Source of the DNA: a bacterium
GTDB lineage: Bacteria > Atribacterota > JS1 > SB-45 > 34-128
Assembly (NCBI GenBank): GCA_018903015.1
Contig: JAHIPR010000081.1
Span: 1 to 6,033 of the forward strand
DNA: 6,033 bases
Reading direction: 5' to 3'
Shown here: piece after piece, positions 1 through 5,590 of the stretch
Numbering within the stretch: position 1 is the first letter of the stretch
Layout: each line of letters begins with the position of its first letter
Position numbers and translations under genes: made by a program
Notes under the pieces: model-generated
Database searches by the model: none
What the model saw: only the letters and a program-made list of their open reading frames with translations
What the model was told of the DNA's origin: nothing

Positions 1-78
1 ACTAACTGGAATAAAAATAAGATCGGTGAACTAAAAGACCGACATTCCGGAAATTATAAAGTTAAAAGTAAAATTTAG
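1..78 (+). CDS. nrdD: C-terminal tail of anaerobic ribonucleoside-triphosphate reductase (partial)
   Basis: Frame 1 is open from the window edge to a TAG stop at 76-78, giving 25 residues that begin TNWNKNKIGELKDRHSGNYK. The pattern NWN-x-K-x3-E-x-DR is what follows the glycyl-radical loop at the extreme C-terminus of class III (anaerobic) ribonucleotide reductases, which make dNTPs from NTPs in the cytoplasm. The glycyl-radical site and zinc-binding cysteines would lie upstream, outside the window. Two downstream genes, a CPHC redoxin 17 nt away and an NrdG-type activase, strongly support this identity. The assignment rests on a short tail plus context, so it is probable rather than certain. 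No start or promoter is visible. Confidence 0.68.
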   Translation, partial: TNWNKNKIGELKDRHSGNYKVKSKI

Positions 79-95
79 AAGAGAGTGAAAATACC

Positions 96-350
96 ATGAG
101 AATAAAAATATTCTGGCAAAAAAACTGTCCTCATTGTCCGGAAGCTAAAAAGTTGGGAAAAAAATTGGAAAATGAGACAGAGGTTCAATATTTTGATATA
201 GATACGGCTTATGGTCTGGCGGAAGCAAGTTATTATGATATTGCATCCACTCCTTCTATAATAGTCTTAGACAATAATGATAATGAGATCAAAATATGGA
301 GAGGAAAGGCCCCTCACTTGGAGGAGATTAGAGAGGAAGCAGCAATTTGA
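96..350 (+). CDS. Small glutaredoxin/thioredoxin-fold protein (NrdH-like redoxin)
   Basis: This is an 84-aa cytoplasmic protein with no signal peptide. The redox motif CPHC is at residues 11-14, right after the first beta strand (RIKIFW), and the cis-proline motif TP is at 52-53 before the next strand (IIVLD). That is the minimal thioredoxin-fold layout. The ATG at 96 is preceded by a GAGAG purine run about 8 nt upstream. The gene begins 17 nt after the nrdD stop and overlaps nrdG by 4 bases, so all three are probably co-transcribed. Family knowledge: NrdH-type redoxins supply electrons to ribonucleotide reductases, and some class III enzymes use thioredoxin or redoxin instead of formate. The inference is that this is the dedicated reductant of the adjacent NrdD. 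A general disulphide reductase is the alternative. Confidence 0.85.
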   Translation: MRIKIFWQKNCPHCPEAKKLGKKLENETEVQYFDIDTAYGLAEASYYDIASTPSIIVLDNNDNEIKIWRGKAPHLEEIREEAAI

Positions 351-1057
351 ATATTACCATAAAGCAAATGATTGAAACCTCCCTGATTGATTGGGAGGGG
401 AAAATTGTTTCTACTTTGTATCTCCCTTTATGTAATTTTAGATGTCCCTTCTGTTATAATTGTGATTTAATATTGCGTCCGGATAATTTTAAAAGTATTC
501 CTCAAAAAGAAATAGACGGGTATCTCTTAGAGAGAAAAGATTTTATCGATGGTATATGTATGAGCGGAGGAGAACCCACCCTATACCCCGATTTACCTGT
601 ATATTTTAAAGGAATAAAGGATAAAGGTTTTTTAATAAAGCTGGATACTAATGGTACTAATCCGAAATTACTAAAAAATCTCCTAGATTTTGATTTGGTG
701 GATTATATTGCCCTGGATATTAAGTCATCATTAGATTTTGACAATTATTCTAAAGCCGCGGGTATTAAAGATAAGATGATGATGGAGAAGGTAAAAGACA
801 GTATTGAATTAATAATGAACTCAGAAGTTGATTATGAATTTCGTACTACTGTCGTACCTTTATTGCATTCCGATGAGACCATTATGGAAATTGCCAGGTA
901 TATTGCTGGGGCAAAAAAATATGTCTTACAGAATTTCTCTCCTTTAGAGAAGATCCTCGATCCTTCTTTTCAAAAAATAAAACCCTATTCTAATGAAAAG
1001 ATTCAGAACCTATCGGAAAAAGCTAAAAAGTATGTTCCCAATTGTTGCTGGAGATGA
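347..1057 (+). CDS. nrdG: Anaerobic ribonucleotide reductase activating protein (radical SAM)
   Basis: This 236-aa radical-SAM enzyme would use a 4Fe-4S cluster and S-adenosylmethionine to install the glycyl radical on NrdD. The cluster ligands are C29, C33 and C36 in CNFRCPFC (CX3CX2C), followed by YN. The SAM-binding GGEP is at 74-77 within MSGGEPT, and LDTNGT near residue 100 fits the next strand of the partial TIM barrel. The N-terminal IETSLIDWEGKIVSTLYLPL is typical of the longer NrdG subfamily (about 230 aa, rather than the ~155-aa E. coli type). Translation starts at TTG 347, which shares TTGA with the redoxin stop, and GAGGAAG lies 8-9 nt upstream. An internal ATG at 368 would remove seven residues and is less likely because it breaks the overlap. 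The C-terminus carries an adjacent Cys pair, C233-C234. Activases for other glycyl-radical enzymes are related, but the neighbours favour NrdG. Confidence 0.9.
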   Translation: MNITIKQMIETSLIDWEGKIVSTLYLPLCNFRCPFCYNCDLILRPDNFKSIPQKEIDGYLLERKDFIDGICMSGGEPTLYPDLPVYFKGIKDKGFLIKLDTNGTNPKLLKNLLDFDLVDYIALDIKSSLDFDNYSKAAGIKDKMMMEKVKDSIELIMNSEVDYEFRTTVVPLLHSDETIMEIARYIAGAKKYVLQNFSPLEKILDPSFQKIKPYSNEKIQNLSEKAKKYVPNCCWR

Positions 1058-1106
1058 GGATTAGTCGTTAGAGTATTAAAAAATATTTGCAAAAAGTAGA
1101 GATAAT

Positions 1107-1940
1107 TTGAACCAGGATTTTGAATTAAAAGAACTTGGACAAATAAAATATTTCAACTGTAGTGGATTGGACAACACCAACTTAGTAATAAATGCTTTTA
1201 CTACTCGAACAGGTGGGGTAAGCAGAACCCCCTTTGACAACCTTAATTTATCCTATAATGTAGGCGATGAAGAAAACCGCGTAGCAGAAAACAGAAAAAT
1301 AATTTTAGATGCTTTAAATATTGATCATCGAACCGCGGTAACTGCCCAGCAAGTCCATAAAGATAAAATAAGCTTGGTAAGAAAAGAAGATAAGGGTAAG
1401 GGAGCCTTTAAATATTCAAAGGGAATTGCACAAACCGATGCCTTAATTACAGATATCCCCGGTATACCGCTTTTGATGTGTTATGCTGATTGTGTACCTA
1501 TTTTTATTTTGGACCCTGTTAAAAAAGCTATTGCCTTGATTCATAGTGGAAGAAAGGGAACAGAATTGGAATTAACCTTAAAAACTTTGTTTAAGATGAA
1601 AAAAATCTTTAAGACCAATCCCCGCTCCTGCTTAGCTGCCATTTTTCCCTCCATTGGTCCCTGCTGTTATTGCATTAAAGAGGAAAATACAATTGATGAT
1701 TATTGGTTAAATGAAATTAAATATAATGGTGAACCAATTTCCTTGCAAAATAAGAGCGGGAGGAGCCTTGATTTAAGAAAAGCAAACTATGGGCAATTGA
1801 TTAAAGGAGGAATGGAGGAAAAGAATATTTTTATTAATGAGATTTGTACCGCAGATCACCCTGAACTTTTCTTTTCCTACCGAAGAGATAAAGGAAATAC
1901 CGGCCGAATGGCTGCCATCTTTATGTTAAAGAGTTATTAA
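1107..1940 (+). CDS. pgeF: PgeF/YfiH family protein (LACC1-type purine nucleoside phosphorylase / peptidoglycan editing factor)
   Basis: At 277 aa this is about the usual family length. Family landmarks appear in order: AFTTRTGGVS (30-39), PFDNLNLSYNVGD (42-54), QQVH with H84, YADC with C129, H146 in IHSGRKGT, IGPCCYCI, and a C-terminal FFSYRRDKGNTGRMAA. H84, C129 and H146 match the metal-binding catalytic triad known in E. coli YfiH (H71, C107, H124); the Cys-to-His spacing of 17 is identical. Family members were once called laccases. They are now linked to purine nucleoside phosphorolysis/deamination and, in E. coli, to removal of wrongly incorporated L-Ser from peptidoglycan precursors. 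Oddly, the usual GWRGT or GWKGT after the third ligand reads GRKGT here. The start is TTG 1107 with only a weak GTAGAG upstream; an in-frame stop at 1077-1079 and the lack of another start codon between support it. The gene lies 49 nt after nrdG. Confidence 0.9.
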   Translation: MNQDFELKELGQIKYFNCSGLDNTNLVINAFTTRTGGVSRTPFDNLNLSYNVGDEENRVAENRKIILDALNIDHRTAVTAQQVHKDKISLVRKEDKGKGAFKYSKGIAQTDALITDIPGIPLLMCYADCVPIFILDPVKKAIALIHSGRKGTELELTLKTLFKMKKIFKTNPRSCLAAIFPSIGPCCYCIKEENTIDDYWLNEIKYNGEPISLQNKSGRSLDLRKANYGQLIKGGMEEKNIFINEICTADHPELFFSYRRDKGNTGRMAAIFMLKSY

Positions 1941-1957
1941 AGAGTTAAAGGTTAAAG
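1925..1957 (+). repeat. Short GTTAAAG repeats at the pgeF 3' end
   Basis: GTTAAAG occurs at 1925-1931, 1944-1950 and 1951-1957. The last two are directly tandem, and a related GTTATTAAAG lies between (1933-1942). The run spans the pgeF stop codon and ends at the first G of the inverted-repeat element. It may be simple low-complexity sequence or duplication associated with insertion of that element. Confidence 0.4.
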
Positions 1958-2038
1958 GGGTCAGGTCTTCACATTTGACATAACTTACCCCTAGAGAAAT
2001 AGCCTGAAATGTTATGTCAAATGTGAAGACCTGACCCC
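1957..2038. repeat. 28-bp perfect inverted repeat, REP/MITE-like element, copy 1
   Basis: The left arm 1957-1984 begins GGGGTCAGGTCT and ends ATTTGACATAAC. The right arm 2011-2038 is its exact reverse complement over 28 of 28 bases, and the loop is 26 nt (1985-2010). A second copy with the same arms except two adjacent, compensated positions is at 5471-5551. The element sits between pgeF and the oxidoreductase operon and contains no coding sequence. Repeated perfect palindromes in intergenic DNA suggest a non-autonomous element such as a REP/REPIN mobilised by a REP-associated Y1 (IS200-like) transposase, or a small MITE; no transposase is in the window. No flanking target duplication is evident. 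Transcribed, it would form a long RNA hairpin that could protect or process mRNA, but no T-tract follows, so it is not a canonical terminator. Confidence 0.9.
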
Positions 2039-2058
2039 CAATTATAGGTTATTGTAAT
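2031..2058 (+). promoter_or_regulatory. Possible promoter of the oxidoreductase operon, -35 inside the repeat arm
   Basis: CTGACC at 2031-2036 matches 4 of 6 bases of the TTGACA -35 box. TGTAAT at 2053-2058 matches 5 of 6 bases of TATAAT, with a 16-nt spacer. The start codon of the first operon gene is at 2084, so the leader would be about 20 nt. The -35 candidate is the outer end of the inverted repeat. AT-rich DNA gives such matches by chance, so this is tentative. Confidence 0.25.
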
Positions 2059-2083
2059 CATATTAAAATATAGGGAGGAAAGT

Positions 2084-2389
2084 ATGCGCATAAAAGAACA
2101 TCCCCTTTTAAAATTTAACCAGAAAGAAAAGATAAAATTCACCTTAGATGGGAAAGAATTAGAAGGCTATAAGGGTGAGCCTATTGCTTCTGCCCTGGTG
2201 GCTGTTGGAATAAAGGTATTAAGCAGAAGCATTAAATATCACCGCCCCAGAGGATTTTTTTGTGCCATAGGAAAATGTTCAGCTTGCCTGATGAAAGTAA
2301 ACGGCATCCCCAATATCAGAACCTGTGTAACTAAATTGGAAGAGGGAATGAGAGTAGAAACTCAAAAAGGAAAAGGTGATTTCAATTGA
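2084..2389 (+). CDS. HcnA-like (2Fe-2S)-binding subunit of an amine/amino-acid dehydrogenase
   Basis: This 101-aa protein has a plant-type 2Fe-2S fold (Fer2_4 type). Cluster ligands are C60, C65, C68 and C81 (CX4CX2C-X12-C), within a core reading SRSIKYHRPRGFFCAIGKC. The preceding beta hairpin KIKFTLDGKELEGYKGEPIASAL is typical of HcnA, opine-oxidase and hydroxyproline-dehydrogenase small subunits and of the N-terminus of SoxA. The protein would carry electrons between flavoprotein subunits of a cytoplasmic or membrane-associated complex. The ATG start is well supported by GGGAGG at 2073-2078, 5 nt upstream, the strongest ribosome site among the operon's starts. The gene is first in the operon and overlaps the next by 4 bases. 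In many relatives this domain is fused to the next protein; here it is separate. Confidence 0.88.
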   Translation: MRIKEHPLLKFNQKEKIKFTLDGKELEGYKGEPIASALVAVGIKVLSRSIKYHRPRGFFCAIGKCSACLMKVNGIPNIRTCVTKLEEGMRVETQKGKGDFN

Positions 2390-3486
2390 AAATAACTGAT
2401 ATAGCAATTATTGGCGGGGGTCCGGCAGGATTATCGGCCGCAATCTATGCTGCTTCCTTAGGAGCAAAAGTAACTCTCATTGACGATGGTTTAGAATTAG
2501 GCGGACAGTTAATTAAACAAACCCATAAATTTTTTGGTTCCGAAAATCAGTTTGCCGGGATCAGAGGAATAAAGATTGCCGAAAAGATGATCCAGGATAT
2601 CAAAGAATATGACAATATTGAAGTAATTGTCAATGCTACAGTCACCGGCTATTATGAAGATGAGGTCATTACCATTGTCCAGGGAGTTAATGGTGATATA
2701 TTAAAAAAATTAAAGGCAGACAGAATTATTGTAGCAACCGGGGCATCAGAGAATATGCTGCCTTTTGTAAATAACGACTTACCCGGAGTCTATGGTGCCG
2801 GGGCGGTGCAGACCTTAATGAATCTTTATGGCGTAGTCCCGGGCAGTAATATTTTAATGGTCGGGGCAGGCAATATCGGCTTGATTGTAAGCTACCAGCT
2901 CCTGCAAGCCGGGATTAAGGTAGAGGCAATAGTGGAAGCCCTTCCCAAGATAGGCGGATATCTGGTGCATGCCTCCAAGATTAGACGTTTGGGAGTACCT
3001 ATCTACACTTCTCATACTCTGAAAGAAGTGTACGGTACGGATTGTGTAGAAAAAGCGGTAATTTCTGAAATCAATCAAAGTTTTGAATTTATACCGGGGA
3101 CAGAAAAAGAACTTGAGGTGGATACCATTTGCCTGGCGGTAGGTTTATCTCCACTCTCTGATCTGCTCTGGCAGGCCGGCTGTCAGATGAAATATGTTCC
3201 TGAGCTTTGCGGCTACGTGGCCTTAAGAGATGATAATATGAAAACCACTAAAGATAAAATCTATATCGCCGGAGATGTAGCCGGTATCGAAGAGGCCAGT
3301 AGCGCCATGTTGGAAGGTCAAATTGCCGGTCTGAATGCCGTGGTAAGCTTAGGATATAAATGTGATAATTATCCAGAACAAGACAGAAAGTTAAAAGCAG
3401 AATTAAAAGAATTGAGAGACAACCCTTTAAGTGAAGAGATAAAGGCAGGTATAGAAAAAGCCCTGATAAAAGAGGGGAAGGATTAA
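2386..3486 (+). CDS. HcnB-like FAD/NAD(P)-dependent oxidoreductase subunit lacking its C-terminal BFD domain
   Basis: This 366-aa flavoprotein belongs to the two-dinucleotide-binding (Pyr_redox_2) class. The FAD-binding GGGPAG is at 10-15, with acidic D33/D34 ending the second strand and GGQL at 39-42. ATGA is at 117-120, the second nucleotide-binding GAGNIG at 160-165, and the FAD motif IYIAGDVAG around G296-D297 is followed by an EG-IAGLNA helix. HcnB, SoxA and archaeal proline dehydrogenase alpha subunits share this core, but one-piece homologues continue into a cysteine-rich BFD-like domain; that part is encoded 490 nt downstream at 3976-4248. The TTG start shares TTGA with the preceding stop and has AAGGTGAT about 5-7 nt upstream. 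Its probable role is electron transfer from the DAO-type catalytic subunit to NAD(P)+ or another carrier. The second site may be a structural relic, since nucleotide use cannot be read here. Confidence 0.87.
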   Translation: MKITDIAIIGGGPAGLSAAIYAASLGAKVTLIDDGLELGGQLIKQTHKFFGSENQFAGIRGIKIAEKMIQDIKEYDNIEVIVNATVTGYYEDEVITIVQGVNGDILKKLKADRIIVATGASENMLPFVNNDLPGVYGAGAVQTLMNLYGVVPGSNILMVGAGNIGLIVSYQLLQAGIKVEAIVEALPKIGGYLVHASKIRRLGVPIYTSHTLKEVYGTDCVEKAVISEINQSFEFIPGTEKELEVDTICLAVGLSPLSDLLWQAGCQMKYVPELCGYVALRDDNMKTTKDKIYIAGDVAGIEEASSAMLEGQIAGLNAVVSLGYKCDNYPEQDRKLKAELKELRDNPLSEEIKAGIEKALIKEGKD

Positions 3487-3488
3487 CC

Positions 3489-3986
3489 ATGTTAGAAAGA
3501 ACCGGCATACCGACCGATGATGATTTAGAAAAAGTAATTCCGGATAAAAAAAGATTAGCCCAGGGTCCAGTAGTCATCATAGAATGCTTTCAGAAGATAC
3601 CCTGTGACCCTTGTGCCATATCCTGTAAACTTGGAGCAATAAAACCCTTTAAAGATATAAATGACTTACCTATAGTCGATTTTGATAAGTGTACCGGGTG
3701 TGGAATTTGTATCAGTTCCTGCCCCGGTCTGGCCATATTCGTAATAGATATTAATTATTCAGAGGAAAAATCCTTAATTAAGTTACCCCATGAAATGCTG
3801 CCTCTACCGGAAAAAGGAGAAGATGTTTATGCTTTAGACAGAGCAGGCGGTATACTGGGTAAAGCGAAAGTAGTAAGGGTCTTAAAGATTAAAAGCAAGA
3901 CTAACATAATTTCTCTGGAGGTCCCTAAAAGTATGGCTATGAAAGTAAGAAGTGTAAAAGTGGAGGACAAAAACAATGAAAGATGA
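3489..3986 (+). CDS. Ferredoxin-like 4Fe-4S dicluster subunit
   Basis: This 165-aa protein carries two cysteine clusters. The first is C33-x5-C39-x2-C42-x3-C46, with a wider first gap than the classical ferredoxin motif. The second is the standard C68-x2-C71-x2-C74-x3-C78-P. Together they should bind two 4Fe-4S clusters. Residues from about 95 on (LPHEMLPLPEKGEDVYALDR, then a beta-rich KAKVVRVLKIKSKTNIISLEV) form a C-terminal domain I do not recognise by name. The ATG lies 2 nt after the previous stop, preceded by GAGGGGAAGG, and the 3' end overlaps the next gene by 11 nt. Position within the operon points to an electron-transfer subunit linking the flavoproteins to a low-potential or membrane acceptor, comparable to the ferredoxin-like gamma subunit of archaeal dye-linked proline dehydrogenase. 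Confidence 0.87.
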   Translation: MLERTGIPTDDDLEKVIPDKKRLAQGPVVIIECFQKIPCDPCAISCKLGAIKPFKDINDLPIVDFDKCTGCGICISSCPGLAIFVIDINYSEEKSLIKLPHEMLPLPEKGEDVYALDRAGGILGKAKVVRVLKIKSKTNIISLEVPKSMAMKVRSVKVEDKNNER

Positions 3987-4248
3987 GACCATAATTTGCC
4001 GATGTGAAGATATCACCTGGGGGGAAATCAGACAGGCTTTAGAAAAAGGTTATACTACCTTTGATGAAATTAAAAGGATTACCCGGGCGGGGATGGGGAG
4101 GTGTCAGGGCACCACTTGCCTCTGGATTATCTTAAAAGAAATCGCTAAGTTTTATCATAAGAAGATAGAAGAGGTAGCCGTACCAACCTTTAGACCTCCC
4201 ACCAAGCCGGTAAAATTAGGGACTCTGGCAGGTGATGATGGTGATTAA
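3976..4248 (+). CDS. Stand-alone BFD-like (2Fe-2S) subunit, equivalent to the HcnB/SoxA C-terminal domain
   Basis: This 90-aa protein opens with IICRCEDITWGEI and continues to TRAGMGRCQGTTC, giving ligands C8, C10, C43 and C48 (CXC-x32-CX4C). That is the bacterioferritin-associated-ferredoxin (Fer2_BFD) pattern. The tail VPTFRPPTKPVKLGTLAGDD is the C-terminal signature of full-length HcnB/opine-oxidase/SoxA subunits (RPP-x2-PV-x-LG-x-LA), so this is that protein's last domain encoded as its own gene rather than a free bacterioferritin partner. The ATG at 3976 has TGGAGG at 3961-3966, 9 nt upstream, and starts inside the end of the ferredoxin gene. It overlaps the next gene by about 14 nt, so translation of this stretch is probably coupled. 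It most likely docks onto the 366-aa flavoprotein. Confidence 0.88.
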   Translation: MKDETIICRCEDITWGEIRQALEKGYTTFDEIKRITRAGMGRCQGTTCLWIILKEIAKFYHKKIEEVAVPTFRPPTKPVKLGTLAGDDGD

Positions 4249-5383
4249 AAGAGCAAGTGTGGTAATAATTGGTGGAGGAATAATCGGTTGCAGCATCGCC
4301 TATAATTTAGCCAAGATGGGATGTAAAAATATAGTATTGTTTGAGAAAAATTCTCTGGCCAGTGGTGCTACCGGTAGGTGTGCAGGAGGAATTAGACAGC
4401 AGTTTGGGACTGAGATGAACTGTATCCTGGCTCGGGAGAGTATAAAAATATTCGAGAATTTAAGTCAAGAACTGGATTATGATATCGAACTGAATCAAGG
4501 CGGATATCTGATGCTGGCTTATACCGAAAAAGAAGTCAATCAGTTTAAGAAAAATGTAGCTTTGGAACAATCATTAGGCATTGATGCCAGATTCATCACC
4601 GTGGAAGAGGCCAAAGAGATTGTACCTCCTTTAAATACGGAAGGGGTATTAGCCGTAACCTTCTGTTCTACCGATGGTCATGTCAATCCCTTTAATACAA
4701 ATTTTGCTTATGCGGAGGCTGCTCAAAGGTTAGGGGTAAAGATTTACAATTTTACTGAAGTAAAAGAAATTAAAACCGAAAATAGTAGGATAGTTTCGGT
4801 CAGTACAGACCGGGGAGAAGTGCTCACTCCTATTGTAATAAATGCCGCCGGTGGTTATTCGGGAGAAATAGGGAAAATGGCGGGAGTGGAAATACCGGTA
4901 TATTCCCAAAGGCATCAAATTTTAATCACTGAACCGGTTGACCCTCTATTCAGACCGATGCTGATGTCCTTCTCTCGTAATTTTTACTGTCAGCAGACTC
5001 CTCACGGAAGTATCATCATGGGTTTTGGTGATCCCAATGAACTTAAAGGTTACGATATAGGTTCAAGCTGGCAGTTTGCCCGGGAGATGGCCCAAAAGAT
5101 GACCGCGGTTGTTCCTTTATTAAAAGAAGTGAGTATGGTAAGACAATGGTCAGGTCTATATAACATGAGTCCTGATTCTCAGCCGATCGTGGGTGAGCAT
5201 CCCCAGGTAAATGGCTTTTATCTGGCAGTAGGTTTCAGCGGTCATGGACTTATGCTGGCTCCTGTAACTAGCCGGCTTATGGCAGAGTTAATACTTAAGG
5301 GGCAGACTTCCATTCCCATTGATAAATTAGATATAGGCAGATTTGAACGGGGTGAACTGATTATCGAACCCTCAGTAGTATAA
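4235..5383 (+). CDS. DAO-family FAD-dependent oxidoreductase, catalytic subunit (SoxB/HcnC/proline dehydrogenase beta-like)
   Basis: This flavoenzyme of about 382 aa would oxidise the C-N bond of an amino acid or N-methyl amino acid. The FAD-binding VVIIGGGIIGCSIAYNLA lies at about residues 9-26, with the acidic end of the second strand at VLFEK near 37. The family motif SGATGRCAGGIRQQFG follows at about 43-58, then VINAAGGYSGEIGKMAG in mid-protein, and near the end YNMSPDSQPIVG and GFSGHGLMLAP close the FAD site. No signal peptide or membrane segment is seen, so it should be cytoplasmic. The start is ambiguous: GTG 4232, ATG 4235, ATG 4238 and GTG 4241 are all in frame. ATG 4235 was chosen, with AGGGA at 4218-4222 as a possible ribosome site. 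The substrate (proline, sarcosine, D-amino acid, glycine, opine) cannot be decided from motifs. It is the last gene of the operon. Confidence 0.88.
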   Translation: MMVIKRASVVIIGGGIIGCSIAYNLAKMGCKNIVLFEKNSLASGATGRCAGGIRQQFGTEMNCILARESIKIFENLSQELDYDIELNQGGYLMLAYTEKEVNQFKKNVALEQSLGIDARFITVEEAKEIVPPLNTEGVLAVTFCSTDGHVNPFNTNFAYAEAAQRLGVKIYNFTEVKEIKTENSRIVSVSTDRGEVLTPIVINAAGGYSGEIGKMAGVEIPVYSQRHQILITEPVDPLFRPMLMSFSRNFYCQQTPHGSIIMGFGDPNELKGYDIGSSWQFAREMAQKMTAVVPLLKEVSMVRQWSGLYNMSPDSQPIVGEHPQVNGFYLAVGFSGHGLMLAPVTSRLMAELILKGQTSIPIDKLDIGRFERGELIIEPSVV

Positions 5384-5470
5384 GAAATAAAATAATAAAA
5401 CTTATTTCATTCAATAAAAGAAGGATTTTTTAATTTTTTATAGAATATATATAATAGTATTATTAAAAAT

Positions 5471-5551
5471 GGGGTCAGGTCTCAACATTTGACATAACAT
5501 TTTATGCTATTTTTTAGCGGCAAGTTATGTCAAATGTTGAGACCTGACCCC
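5471..5551. repeat. 28-bp perfect inverted repeat, REP/MITE-like element, copy 2
   Basis: The arms 5471-5498 and 5524-5551 are exact reverse complements over 28 bases around a 25-nt loop, and the T/A pair just outside extends the stem to 29. The arms equal those of copy 1 except at positions 13-14, which read CA here and TC there, with TG against GA on the opposite arm, so pairing is preserved in both. The loop differs from that of copy 1 and holds a small GCTA/TAGC hairpin around a T5 tip. No coding sequence, T-tract or target-site duplication is seen. The copy lies between the oxidoreductase operon and the binding-protein gene. Confidence 0.9.
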
Positions 5552-5590
5552 AACACCCATAATTTTGTGAGTGACTATACTTACAGAAAA

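Noticed and set aside
1957..2038. Inverted repeats as ordinary Rho-independent terminators
   Set aside because: The stems are long enough but no T-tract follows either arm on either strand, the loops are 25-26 nt, and the sequence recurs at a second locus, which fits a mobile repeat better.
2854..3078. Minus-strand ORF of 74 codons
   Set aside because: It lies wholly antisense to the FAD oxidoreductase, shows no recognisable motif and has no convincing ribosome site.
3248..3580. Minus-strand ORF of 110 codons
   Set aside because: It is antisense to the 3' end of the oxidoreductase and the start of the 4Fe-4S gene; its composition is that of a shadow frame.
4730..4918. Minus-strand ORF of 62 codons
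   Set aside because: It is antisense to the DAO-family gene, with no supporting signal.
5384..5440. Possible intrinsic terminator after the dehydrogenase operon
   Set aside because: The only stem is 7 bp of mostly A/T pairs (GAAATAA with TTATTTC), and the T-runs are about 20-30 nt further on, so it lacks the GC-rich stem directly followed by T that would justify a call.
1957..5551. The two palindromes as a CRISPR array or as ends of a composite transposon
   Set aside because: There are no regularly spaced short repeats, and each copy is a self-contained palindrome. No transposase lies between them and no target duplication was seen.
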